Below, in pieces: positions 33,187-41,392 of a stretch of 64,000 nucleotides of DNA. The stretch comes from G965279355 sp965279355 (GTDB lineage: Bacteria > Pseudomonadota > Alphaproteobacteria > CACIAM-22H2), in assembly GCA_965279355.1 (NCBI GenBank), contig OZ257155.1, positions 1,922,001 through 1,986,000 of the forward strand, in the 5' to 3' direction. The notes under the pieces are model-generated. The model made no database searches. It was not told where the DNA came from and worked only from the letters and a program-made list of their open reading frames with translations. Numbering within the stretch: the stretch's first letter is position 1; every line of letters starts with the position of its first letter. A program made the translations under genes and the position numbers.

Positions 33187-34342
33187 CGCACGCCTCGGGC
33201 GGCCGCGCGCCAAGCATACCGATCGGGATTTCATAGGCCGTTGGCGTCGCGTCGAAATCGACAAGGTCCGCCGTACGCAGGCCGAGCTCGAACGGTGCGC
33301 AGTCGCGGCAGGCGACCTTCGCACGAACATTGAAGACATCGTGGCTGAAGCCGTGCTTGTCCGCGATCCGGTATTGCGCCACGCCATAGTGCTGATCGGC
33401 AATACTGCCGCCGCTGATGATCGGATGGATCTCCTGGATGACACATTCGTCCAGCCTGGCGCCGACAAGGCGCCTGAGCAGCGTTTCCGCCCGCGCCATG
33501 AAGTTCACGGCGTCGACCGACTGTCCGCCGAACGGCCGCTGGAAGGCGCCGACCATGATCTGGCCGTTCTTGGCCTTGGCGACCAGCCTGGCCAGGGTGA
33601 TCGTCACCTGACCGGTGGCATATTCAAAAGTCCGTGGCCGATTGGCTTCGACCTGATGATAGGAATAGTGCGAGCCAACGGTGAACGAGGTCCGCAGGAC
33701 CGGGACCAGCGGACTATCCGTTCCTGCGGAGCGATGCGCCTCGGCATTGTCGGTCAGGATCAGGAACAGCGCGGCATAGGTCCGAAGGTCAGCCTCGAAG
33801 CCGCTGGCACGATTCCAGACATAGAGATAACCGTCACCGGCGGTTGAGCGCGCGAGTTCCACGGGCATCCCGGCTGCGGCCATCGTCTCGACGGCGGTGC
33901 TGATGCTGCGCTCCAGCGACACGAACTGGCAGACCTGCTGAATCGGCGAAGCGGTCGCGAATCCGGCAATGTCGAACAGCATCACGGCGCGATGTTCGGT
34001 GCGCACGACGGAGTAGCGCCGGACGACGCTGTCGATCATTTCAGGATCGATCCGGTCGTCGCCGATGCCGATGGCGCAGGGCAGCGGCAGATCCAGGACC
34101 CGCGCCTTCAGATCCTTGCACGCGCGGCGGAAGGTGGCTTCGTCCATCATCCGCGATCCTTCGAGCAGGCGCGGATTGAGGGTCGCATCGCGGAGAACGG
34201 CCTGGCAGGGAGCGAGGCAGACCAGAATACCGTCCTCATCGGCGGTCCAGCCGACCGCGACGCTGTGGCCGAGATTCCACAGATTGTGGACGGCCACGTC
34301 GATCTCGATCAGTGCTTCGCGCAGGCGGCTGAGTTCAGCCAT
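33179..34342 (-). CDS. Class III nucleotidyl cyclase-like protein
   Basis: The 387-residue soluble protein has a unique N-terminal region (1-110) and then a domain that reads like a class III adenylate/guanylate cyclase homology domain. MLFDIAGF carries the first metal Asp (124), STAGDGYLYVW the second (170), and TGQVTITLARLVAKAKNGQIMVG corresponds to the G-x-x-V-N-x-A-R-L segment. The transition-state Asn is not evident (Thr/Ile there) although Arg252 is present, so activity is uncertain. The C-terminal 100 residues contain a Cys pair (ACRDC). It is convergent with, and overlaps by 8 bp, the pentapeptide gene. It could also be a degenerate, ligand-binding cyclase fold. Confidence 0.6.
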   Translation of the reverse strand: MAELSRLREALIEIDVAVHNLWNLGHSVAVGWTADEDGILVCLAPCQAVLRDATLNPRLLEGSRMMDEATFRRACKDLKARVLDLPLPCAIGIGDDRIDPEMIDSVVRRYSVVRTEHRAVMLFDIAGFATASPIQQVCQFVSLERSISTAVETMAAAGMPVELARSTAGDGYLYVWNRASGFEADLRTYAALFLILTDNAEAHRSAGTDSPLVPVLRTSFTVGSHYSYHQVEANRPRTFEYATGQVTITLARLVAKAKNGQIMVGAFQRPFGGQSVDAVNFMARAETLLRRLVGARLDECVIQEIHPIISGGSIADQHYGVAQYRIADKHGFSHDVFNVRAKVACRDCAPFELGLRTADLVDFDATPTAYEIPIGMLGARPPEACAS

Positions 34343-34380
34343 GGGCTCCTAACCTTTCCGCGACAGCCTTCAATCTACCC

Positions 34381-34430
34381 CCACCCCGCACCCCCTGCTG
34401 TGCGTTCGCTCACAGAAGGAGCGGGTGTGG
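34381..34430. repeat. Imperfect inverted repeat upstream of tadE
   Basis: CCACCCCGC (34381-34389) and GCGGGTGTGG (34421-34430) flank a CTGTG/CACAG dyad (loop CGTTCGCT). The structure resembles a degenerate REP-like unit or a terminator without T-run between the divergent cyclase-like and tadE-like genes. Confidence 0.4.
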
Positions 34431-34479
34431 TCGACTAGCCTTCATTCTGCACGGCCAGCGTTAACAAATCCTTTGTTCC

Positions 34480-34941
34480 ATGGACCAGAAGCTTTTGAAA
34501 TCTGTGACATTTTTGGGCTGCCGGCGGGGGAACATGGCCATCGAGATGGCCGTGATCGCCCCCGTCCTGGCTCTCCTGATGGTCGGGATCGCCGATTACG
34601 GCGGCGGCATCTACAGCAAGATGCAGGTGCAGCATGCCGTCCAGGCCGGCGCGGATTTCGCCATGCGCAACGGCTTCAGCGCGGAGGCGATTTCGGCCGC
34701 CGTCACGAGCGCCACGCCCCTCCCCGGCCTCGCCGCAACCCCGGCCCCGGCGCAAAGCTGCGGCTGCCCGAACGGCACGACCATCGTGGCGGCGACCTGC
34801 GGTGCGCCGTGCGGTGCCGGCGGCAATGCCGGCGTCTACGTCACCGTCTCGGCCACGGCGACGCACACGACGCTGTTGCCCTATCCAGGAATTCCCGAGA
34901 GCTTTGCGTTTAGCGCCGTCTCGACGGTGCGGATTCAATAG
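34480..34941 (+). CDS. TadE-like pilus minor pseudopilin (first)
   Basis: A 153-residue protein with the TadE/TadG N-terminus: a short basic stretch, then NMAIEMAVIAPVLALLMVGIADYG as prepilin-like hydrophobic helix with Glu near position +5. The periplasmic part has four cysteines in SCGCPNG and TCGAPCG that may form disulfides. It would be processed by the CpaA peptidase and assist Flp pilus assembly. No clear ribosome-binding site precedes ATG at 34480; an ATG at 34534 with GGGGGAAC upstream is possible but would remove the basic leader. It is followed after 2 bp by a second TadE-like gene. Confidence 0.85.
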   Translation: MDQKLLKSVTFLGCRRGNMAIEMAVIAPVLALLMVGIADYGGGIYSKMQVQHAVQAGADFAMRNGFSAEAISAAVTSATPLPGLAATPAPAQSCGCPNGTTIVAATCGAPCGAGGNAGVYVTVSATATHTTLLPYPGIPESFAFSAVSTVRIQ

Positions 34942-34943
34942 CC

Positions 34944-35324
34944 ATGCGCGCGAAGTCTTTTCTTCGCGACACGAGCGGCGCATCGGCGCTTGAATTTGCG
35001 CTGCTGCTGCCGCTGTTCGCCTTCCTGCTGCTCGGCACCATGCAGATCGGCCATGTGTTCTGGACCCAGACGGCGCTGCAGCACGCGGTAGAACGCGCCG
35101 CGCGCTGCGCCAGCATCAACACCGCCGTCTGCGGCAACGTGTCCCAGATCCAGGCCTATGCGGCGACACAGACCTACGGCATGACCCTGCCGGACAGCAC
35201 CTTCGCCGTGAGCGTGCCGCCCTGCGGCAACCAGGTCGAAGCCACCCACGACTTCACCTTCGAGACGGCTCTGTTTCCCGTCCCGACGGTGACGCTCAGC
35301 GCCCGCTCCTGCTACCCGCGCTGA
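34944..35324 (+). CDS. TadE-like pilus minor pseudopilin (second)
   Basis: A 126-residue protein with leader MRAKSFLRDTSGASALEFALLL; the prepilin-type site is after a small residue before ALEFALLLPLFAF. It has one hydrophobic helix and a periplasmic domain with Cys residues in RCASIN, AVCGN, PPCGN and SCYPR. It is co-operonic with the preceding TadE-like gene. Its TGA abuts the TAG of the convergent TadG-like gene (TGACTA). It probably acts with it as a minor component of the Tad machine. Confidence 0.87.
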   Translation: MRAKSFLRDTSGASALEFALLLPLFAFLLLGTMQIGHVFWTQTALQHAVERAARCASINTAVCGNVSQIQAYAATQTYGMTLPDSTFAVSVPPCGNQVEATHDFTFETALFPVPTVTLSARSCYPR

Positions 35325-36620
35325 CTATTCCACCAGCGCCGCGGTGGCGCCCATGTTCATCGCCGTGGTCCCCGCACTTGTGCAGTTCGGCTGCAGGGTT
35401 ACGTTGTTGGAGATAATCACCCGGCGCCCGATCACCTGGCTGCACCCGCTATTGGGATCGGTCGACGTGTTGTTCTCCAGATTGATGATCTGGTTGGGGA
35501 AATAGATCGCGCCGGTCAGGTTCAGCACCGAGTTGTTGTAGAGACGCTGCTGGATGGTCGGTGTTCCGGTCCGGCTGCCGAAGAAGACGAGACCGGCGGT
35601 CGGCCCCTGCGTCGGCGCCGTCAGGGTCACGATGGCATTATTGTTCATGTTGATGGCGAAATTGCCGCCGATGACCAGCGTCACGTTCGATCCGGTGACG
35701 ACCGCGTTGTTGCCGATCACCAGCTGCTGGTCGATGAAATAGATGCCCGGCTCCAGCGTCACGTTGAAGTTGTTCTGGAAATTCCATCCGGAGCAGAACC
35801 GTGCCATCCCGACACCCCCGACCGTCACGTCGGGCCGCAACGTGCGGCTGCCGTTGTTGATTCCGACACCGTTCTGGCCGGTGCAGGCCGGCGGCGTGCC
35901 GGCATCGCGCGCTGCATAAGGATCGGGGATGGCCGACGCATTCGTCAGGTTCGGATTCCCGTGCAGCGCCGCGTTCATGCCGACCAGTGTGCCGCCGTGA
36001 GAGGTGGTCGATGCATAGATATGCGAATTGTTGCTCAGCGCCAGCGCCGTTGCCGCCGAGGAATTCGAGGCGACGCCACAATTGGGATTGGGCAGCACCG
36101 CGTTGTTCAGGAGCTGCACCGTGTTGGCGGCGGTCGGATCGAGGCCGAGGATGCAGGCCACGCCATCGGCAACCGTCGCGGCCACCGCGCGGGCCGAGAT
36201 ATTCAGCGGCGTCGACTGCAGGGCGGCTGAAAACAGGCGCTGCTGCGGCTGGCTGATGATCACCTCCACCGCACTGGCATTTGCCATGTTGGGGCCGGAG
36301 GTCGGCGGCGAGTTGACCTGCACCGTCACGTTATCGGTGCCGTGGCGGAAACCGTGCTGCGAGGCAACCGTGCGCGCCTCGTTCATCGTGCCAGCCGTGT
36401 TGCCGGCAACGCGCGCAACCGCCGCGCTGATCGCGGCGCTGTCGGCCGTGCCCTGCATGGACTGATGGGCGTAATACCAGAGGCCGACCTCCGTGCCGAA
36501 GCCGGTGAACCCGACCACCGCGGGAAGCAGCAGCGCAGTCATCACGGAGTACGAACCGCGACGGTCGCGCCACAGGCGTGCGATCGACGACGTCCGCATC
36601 AGATTGGCAAGCACAGTCAT
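35325..36620 (-). CDS. TadG-like pilus assembly protein
   Basis: The 431-residue protein begins with a short cytoplasmic region and one TadG-type membrane helix (RRGSYSVMTALLLPAVVGFTGFGTEVGLWYY segment), the DUF/TadE_N-like anchor of Tad proteins. The periplasmic part is Asn-rich with repeated N-N-x-V/A strands (for example NNAVVTGSNVTLVIGGNF) suggestive of a beta-helix, and has no recognisable von Willebrand domain. GGGGAGG eight bases before the ATG supports the start. It is downstream of a stand-alone pilus N-domain gene on the same strand (22 bp), giving a two-gene operon facing the two tadE-like genes. Confidence 0.8.
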   Translation of the reverse strand: MTVLANLMRTSSIARLWRDRRGSYSVMTALLLPAVVGFTGFGTEVGLWYYAHQSMQGTADSAAISAAVARVAGNTAGTMNEARTVASQHGFRHGTDNVTVQVNSPPTSGPNMANASAVEVIISQPQQRLFSAALQSTPLNISARAVAATVADGVACILGLDPTAANTVQLLNNAVLPNPNCGVASNSSAATALALSNNSHIYASTTSHGGTLVGMNAALHGNPNLTNASAIPDPYAARDAGTPPACTGQNGVGINNGSRTLRPDVTVGGVGMARFCSGWNFQNNFNVTLEPGIYFIDQQLVIGNNAVVTGSNVTLVIGGNFAINMNNNAIVTLTAPTQGPTAGLVFFGSRTGTPTIQQRLYNNSVLNLTGAIYFPNQIINLENNTSTDPNSGCSQVIGRRVIISNNVTLQPNCTSAGTTAMNMGATAALVE

Positions 36621-36641
36621 GACAGCCTCCCCTTTTGTCCG

Positions 36642-37097
36642 TTAGCGCGACGCCGCAGCCGGCGGGGGCGCGGCGACGGCCGGCGCGCCGCCAAGCGACG
36701 TGCAGCGCGGATCGCAGGAATAGCTCGTTGAATGCACATCGCGGGTGATGGTCACGGTGTGGTCGCCGTTCGGCACCACCACCAGATCGCGCTCCAGCAG
36801 CAGCTTGCCGGATGCGTCGTAGATGAAGAGCCGCGTCTCGCCGGGCCGCTTGCCGACGATGAACAGCAGCTGGTTGCGCTCCAGCACGACATCCGCCACA
36901 GAGGGATTGGCGACCAGCACCACCGACGGCGCCCCCTTCAAGGTCATCACTTCTGCCTTGTCGACCGCGACACGCAGCCGCTCGGCGGCATAACCCGACG
37001 ATGCGATCAGCATGGTGCCGATCAGGGTGGCAAAAAACAGCAATACGCGCAGACGGATTTCACGCTGGCGCTTCGTGGCGGCGGTGTACTGGATCAT
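36642..37097 (-). CDS. Stand-alone CpaC/RcpA N-terminal domain protein
   Basis: The 151-residue protein has a hydrophobic N-terminal segment (VLLFFATLIGTMLIASSGYAA) as signal peptide or anchor. It then has a T2SS/T3SS pilus N-domain: VMTLKGAPSVVLVANPSVADVVL and GKRPGETRLFIYDASG. The same domain opens the CpaC secretin in this window (VLVANPAVADIVL and GRKVGETNVYFFDADG), but here the secretin barrel is absent. A Cys pair lies in SCDPRCTS. It may bind the secretin periplasmic ring or peptidoglycan. GAGGAG precedes the ATG. A CtrA-type box lies 46 bp upstream in the divergent gap to tadD. Confidence 0.85.
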   Translation of the reverse strand: MIQYTAATKRQREIRLRVLLFFATLIGTMLIASSGYAAERLRVAVDKAEVMTLKGAPSVVLVANPSVADVVLERNQLLFIVGKRPGETRLFIYDASGKLLLERDLVVVPNGDHTVTITRDVHSTSYSCDPRCTSLGGAPAVAAPPPAAASR

Positions 37098-37142
37098 GAT
37101 GCTGTCTCCTCTGACTCGAACGGTGGCGGCGTAGGAATTTGG

Positions 37143-37157
37143 TTAAAAAGTCTTTAA
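37143..37157. promoter_or_regulatory. CtrA-type box TTAA-N7-TTAA
   Basis: TTAA (37143-37146), seven bases, then TTAA (37154-37157), within the exact dyad GGTTAAA/TTTAACC (37141-37159), exactly match the CtrA consensus of alphaproteobacteria. It is in the 105-bp divergent gap between the stand-alone pilus domain gene and tadD. CtrA controls pilus genes in Caulobacter, so cell-cycle or motility-linked control is likely. Confidence 0.7.
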
Positions 37158-37202
37158 CCTGTGGTGGCGTAGACTGGCGGGATGCGGATACGGGAGAAGC
37201 GA

Positions 37203-37979
37203 ATGGCCTGGCGATACGGCGCAGCCCTGGTGGGCCTTGGCCTGCTCAGCGCTTGCGCGACCGACGACATGGGCGGCACGCGGCAGCGCGCCGATGTCAT
37301 GGACAGGCCCGAAGTGACGCGCTCGCTTCTGGAGGCCGCCGCGATGGCGTCGGCGCAGAACGACCCGACGACCGCAGCGACCTACTACCGGAATGTCTAT
37401 ACGCGCGACCCGACCAACATCCGCGCGGCCGTCGGGCTGATGCAGAGCCTGCGCGAGTTGGGCGCCGGCGATCAGGCCCGCGATGTCGCCGACAAGATCA
37501 TTGTCGCCAGACCCGACGATGTCGCCGTGCTCGCCGAGGTCGGCAAGGTGCGGCTGGCCACCGGCCAGGTGCCGGAGGCCGTGCGGCTGCTGCAGCGTGC
37601 AACCACGCTCGATCTGCAGGACTGGAAGTCGCGCTCCGCGCTCGGTGTCGCCCATGACCGGCTCGGCGAAACCGACAAAGCGGAGGAAAGCTATCGCGCC
37701 GCACTGCGCATCTCGCCGGAGAACGCCGTCGTGCTGAACAATTTCGCGCTGTCGCGGGCAATGGCCAAGGATCTGCCGGGTGCCCGCGAGCTTCTCCAGC
37801 GCGCCATTGCCAGCGCCGGCGCCGATGCCCGCGTCCGTCAGAACCTGGCGCTGGTCTATGCACTGAGCGGAAACATGGCGCAGGCGGAAGCGCTCACCCT
37901 GCGCGACCTGCCGCCCGACCTCGCCCGCGAGACGCTCGCCTACTATCGCGAACTGGCGGCGCAGGCGCAGCAGCGCTGA
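37203..37979 (+). CDS. tadD: TadD tetratricopeptide lipoprotein
   Basis: The 258-residue protein has a lipoprotein signal (LGLLSACATD, lipidated Cys near residue 18) followed by TPR repeats from about 55 to 240, for example AVLAEVGKVRLATGQVPEAVRLL and AVVLNNFALSRAMAKDLPGA. TadD is the outer-membrane-associated pilotin-like factor that helps secretin assembly in Tad systems. The ATG at 37203 is chosen since GGGAG lies six bases upstream; the frame also has an ATG seven codons earlier. It is convergent with tadC and has a CtrA-type box 46 bp upstream. Confidence 0.88.
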   Translation: MAWRYGAALVGLGLLSACATDDMGGTRQRADVMDRPEVTRSLLEAAAMASAQNDPTTAATYYRNVYTRDPTNIRAAVGLMQSLRELGAGDQARDVADKIIVARPDDVAVLAEVGKVRLATGQVPEAVRLLQRATTLDLQDWKSRSALGVAHDRLGETDKAEESYRAALRISPENAVVLNNFALSRAMAKDLPGARELLQRAIASAGADARVRQNLALVYALSGNMAQAEALTLRDLPPDLARETLAYYRELAAQAQQR

Positions 37980-38015
37980 CGATTTCGATTGTGCGGGTGC
38001 GCGGCGCTTCATCGG

Positions 38016-38990
38016 TCAGTGCCTCGCGAACGCTTTCATGACCTGGATGATCGTCGGACCGATCAGCACCAGGAACAGCACCGGCAGGAAGAACGTCACC
38101 ATCGGCACCGTCAGCTTGGCCGGGAGCGCCGCCGCTTTCTCTTCCGCGCGCGCCATGCGGGTATCGCGGCTTTCCTGGGAGACGATGCGCAGCGCCGCCG
38201 CGAGCGGGGTCCCGTAACGCTCCGACTGCACGAGTGCCGTGACCAGCGAGCGAACCGGCTGTGATCCGGTCCGCTCGGCGAAATTCTCCAGCGCCTGACG
38301 CCGGTCGCTCAGGAAAGCCAGCTCGGCATTGGTCAGCGCGATCTCCTCCGCCAGCGCGCGGGCATCGGCCCCCATTTCCTCGTGCACCTTGGTGAACGCC
38401 GCTTCCAGCGACAGGCCGGCCTCCACACAGATCACCATCAGGTCGAGCGCATCGGGGAATTTCCGCTGGATCTCCAGCTGGCGGCGCGTGATGGCGTTCG
38501 AGACAAGGATGGTCGGCAGGTAATAGCCGGCCAGCGCCGCGAGCACGCAGATCATCGCCTTGACCTGCGGCGCCAGGTTCATCTTGCCAGCGCCGAACAG
38601 CAGCAGCGCAGCGAAGCCGCCGGCCGCCAGCGGCGCGATCAGGCGCAGGAACGAAAAGACGATCAGCGGTGCCGGTCCGCGCCAGCCGGCGCGCATCAGC
38701 TTCTTTTTTAGTTCCGGCTGATCGGCGATCGCCTTGACGTTCAGGCGCTCCAGCACGAAGCGCATCGCGCCGACATGCCCCGCCATCAGGCCGCGGCGCA
38801 GGGTCGGACGCTTGTCGAGGGACAGGCGCCGCTGCCGGCTCAGTTCGTCGCGGCGCTCACGGATGACCTTCAGACGCGTCGCGAACAGGTCGGGCTGCAG
38901 CCACGGCAGCGCCAGGCCGATCACCGTCAGGAAGGCCAGCACGCTGAAGATCAGCGGCACGATGAATTCGGGGTTGTCGTATTGCTCCAT
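38016..38990 (-). CDS. tadC: TadC inner-membrane pilus platform protein
   Basis: A 324-residue GspF/TadC-family protein with an N-terminal hydrophobic segment, a cytoplasmic helical domain, paired central membrane segments and a C-terminal segment (TVPMVTFFLPVLFLVLIGPTI). The family core LDLMVICVEAGLSLEAAF is present. It is one of the two integral platform proteins that work with the CpaF ATPase. It starts one base after the tadB stop (TGACATG), the last gene of the flp-cpa-tad transcription unit. Confidence 0.92.
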   Translation of the reverse strand: MEQYDNPEFIVPLIFSVLAFLTVIGLALPWLQPDLFATRLKVIRERRDELSRQRRLSLDKRPTLRRGLMAGHVGAMRFVLERLNVKAIADQPELKKKLMRAGWRGPAPLIVFSFLRLIAPLAAGGFAALLLFGAGKMNLAPQVKAMICVLAALAGYYLPTILVSNAITRRQLEIQRKFPDALDLMVICVEAGLSLEAAFTKVHEEMGADARALAEEIALTNAELAFLSDRRQALENFAERTGSQPVRSLVTALVQSERYGTPLAAALRIVSQESRDTRMARAEEKAAALPAKLTVPMVTFFLPVLFLVLIGPTIIQVMKAFARH

Positions 38991-38991
38991 G

Positions 38992-39984
38992 TCAGGCCTC
39001 GAACGACACCATCTGCTTCATGATGTAGGTGCCAAGCGCCATCCAGGTGAGGCCGCCATAGAGCATCATCTTGCCCATCGGGTCGGTCCACAGCAGCGAG
39101 ATGTAACCCGGACTGATCAGGTAGATCGCGAACGAGACAAGGAACGGCAACGCGCCGATGATGGTCGCGGTCATGCGCGCCTCCGACGACATGGCGCGGA
39201 TCTTGTCGGCCAGCTTCTTGCGGCCGCGCAGCACGTTGGACAGGCCCTGCAGCGTTTCGGCGAGATTGCCGCCGGTCTGCTGCTGCAGATTGAGAACCAC
39301 CGCGAAGAATTTCATATCCGGCGTCGGCATGCGGCGGCAGGTGTTCTCCAGTGCCTGCTTCTGCGTGATCCCGAGACGCTGACTATCGACAAGCATCCGG
39401 AATTCCTCGCTCACCGGCGGCTGGCTTTCGCGGGCGATGATGTTCAGGCACTCGCCCACCGGCAGGCCGGAGCGGATACCGCGGATGATGACGTCGATCG
39501 CATCGGCAAAATGCTGCGTGAAGCGCCGCTGGCGGCGGATGGTCAGAACGCGCAGCGTGTAGCGCGGCAGGCCGAAGCCCATCACCGCCACCACCGCCGG
39601 CGCGAAGAGCGGGCGATAGCCGAGCAGCAGATAGATCAGCGTGCCGGCCACGGCACTCGCGGCGCTGATGCCGTAGAACACGCGAAGCGAGGCCGAGAGT
39701 CCCGCCTGTTCGATCCTGAGCTTGAGCGCCACCCGCCGCCGCTTTGCGCCCACCCGGTCCGCTTCCTTGAGGCTGACCTGAACCTGCCGCGACAGCTTCG
39801 ACGCCGCAGGCGCGCCGGACGCGGCGCGACCGCCGATCGCGGCCAGACGCGACTTCAGCTGGGTCCGCTGCGCCGCATAGAGCATCATCAGATACGTCAG
39901 CAGCGTCGGCAGCACGACCGTCACCGTAACGGCCACCAGCAGTGCGCTGTTGGGCAGGCCCGGGATAATGTCGCTAGAGAGCAT
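38992..39984 (-). CDS. tadB: TadB inner-membrane pilus platform protein
   Basis: A 330-residue GspF-family protein with membrane helices at the N-terminus, at about 105-145 and at the C-terminus. The family core IDVIIRGIRSGLPVGECLNII and the GGNLAETLQGLSNVLR segment are present. ATG at 39984 overlaps the end of cpaF by 11 bp and directly precedes the first membrane helix; the upstream in-frame extension lies inside cpaF and is discarded. It pairs with TadC. Confidence 0.92.
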   Translation of the reverse strand: MLSSDIIPGLPNSALLVAVTVTVVLPTLLTYLMMLYAAQRTQLKSRLAAIGGRAASGAPAASKLSRQVQVSLKEADRVGAKRRRVALKLRIEQAGLSASLRVFYGISAASAVAGTLIYLLLGYRPLFAPAVVAVMGFGLPRYTLRVLTIRRQRRFTQHFADAIDVIIRGIRSGLPVGECLNIIARESQPPVSEEFRMLVDSQRLGITQKQALENTCRRMPTPDMKFFAVVLNLQQQTGGNLAETLQGLSNVLRGRKKLADKIRAMSSEARMTATIIGALPFLVSFAIYLISPGYISLLWTDPMGKMMLYGGLTWMALGTYIMKQMVSFEA

Positions 39985-41380
39985 GCTCAGCCGCCTCCAG
40001 CGCCGCGACCAGTTCGCGCTCCTTTCCGAAATAGCGCGCGCGTTCATAAAAATTCGGGCGCAGACCCGTGGTGCGGAAATTTCCGGTCAGCCGGCCCGCC
40101 CGGTCCTCGCCCGTGATGTCGTAGACGAAGAGATCCTGCAGGGTGACGACATCGCCCTCCATGCCGAGAACCTCGGTCACATGGGTGATCTTGCGCGAGC
40201 CGTCGCGCAGACGCTGCACCTGGACGATGACGTTCACGGCACCCGCGATCTGCTCGCGCACCGTCTTGGTCGGCAGCACGAACCCGCCCATCGCGATCAT
40301 ATTCTCCAGGCGGCTGATCGCCTCGCGCGGGTTGTTGGCGTGCACGGTGCCCATCGACCCGTCATGGCCGGTGTTCATCGCCTGCAGCAGGTCGAACGCC
40401 TCGGGGCCGCGCACTTCGCCGACGATGATGCGCTCGGGCCGCATGCGCAGACAGTTGCGCACCAGATCGCGCATCGTGACCGAACCCACGCCTTCGAGAT
40501 TGGGCGGGCGCGTCTCCAGCCGCACCACATGCGGCTGCTGCAGCTGCAGCTCGGCGGCGTCCTCGCAGGTCACCACGCGCTCGCCGGGATCGATGTAGCG
40601 CGTGAGGCAGTTCAGCAGGGTCGTCTTGCCGGAGCCGGTGCCGCCGGAGATCAGCACGTTCAGGCGGCAATGCCCGATGACCTTGAGAATCTCAGCCAAT
40701 GGCGGCGGGCAGGTGCCGTACTCGACCAGCTTCTCGAGGGTCAGCTTGTCTTTCTTGAACTTGCGGATGGTGAGCATCGCGCCGTCGATGGCCAGCGGCG
40801 GCACGATCACGTTTACGCGGCTGCCGTCGGCGAGGCGCGCATCGCAGATCGGGCTTGCCTCGTCGACACGGCGGCCGACCGCGCTGACGATCCGCTGACA
40901 GATATTCATCAGCTGCGCGTTGTCGCGAAAGCGGATATCCGTCAGCTGGATCTTGCCCTGGGTCTCGATGTAAACCTTGTCATAGCCGTTCACCATGATG
41001 TCGGCGATATCGTCCCGGGCCAGCAGCGGCTCCAGCGGCCCCAGGCCCAGAATGTCGTTGCAGATATCGCCGATCAGCTGCTGCTGCTCGGCGGCACTCA
41101 CCACGAATTTCTTGATATTGACGATCTCGCTGATGATGTCGGTGAGTTCCTCGCGCACCACCTCCTGCGAGAACTTCGATAGCTCCTTCAGATCGACGGC
41201 ATCGAGCAGTGCCGTGAACACGCTGACCTTGATGTCATTAAGGCGGGCGCTGACCTCGGGGGACTGCGTGGATTTCGGAACCAGCGCGATCGGCGGCGGC
41301 GGCTCGGCCGGCATGGCCTCCACGGGCAACGCATTCGCCGCTTTTACTTCCGCCAGGGCCGTGTTGCGCTTGCCGAACAT
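39974..41380 (-). CDS. cpaF: CpaF/TadA secretion ATPase
   Basis: A 468-residue type II/IV secretion ATPase of the TadA clade. Walker A is [12 protein letters not shown], the Asp box region [21 protein letters not shown] and the Walker B-like [30 protein letters not shown] are intact, with the HANN motif of the His box. It is the hexameric motor for Flp pilus assembly (and retraction in Tad systems) at the inner membrane. It follows cpaE by 12 bp and overlaps tadB by 11 bp. Confidence 0.95.
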   Translation of the reverse strand: MFGKRNTALAEVKAANALPVEAMPAEPPPPIALVPKSTQSPEVSARLNDIKVSVFTALLDAVDLKELSKFSQEVVREELTDIISEIVNIKKFVVSAAEQQQLIGDICNDILGLGPLEPLLARDDIADIMVNGYDKVYIETQGKIQLTDIRFRDNAQLMNICQRIVSAVGRRVDEASPICDARLADGSRVNVIVPPLAIDGAMLTIRKFKKDKLTLEKLVEYGTCPPPLAEILKVIGHCRLNVLISGGTGSGKTTLLNCLTRYIDPGERVVTCEDAAELQLQQPHVVRLETRPPNLEGVGSVTMRDLVRNCLRMRPERIIVGEVRGPEAFDLLQAMNTGHDGSMGTVHANNPREAISRLENMIAMGGFVLPTKTVREQIAGAVNVIVQVQRLRDGSRKITHVTEVLGMEGDVVTLQDLFVYDITGEDRAGRLTGNFRTTGLRPNFYERARYFGKERELVAALEAAEHAL

Positions 41381-41392
41381 GAAACGTCCGCC

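Noticed and set aside
34455..34480. CtrA box before the tadE-like genes (TTAACAAATCCTTTG)
   Set aside because: The second half is TTTG, not TTAA; only a half-site is present.
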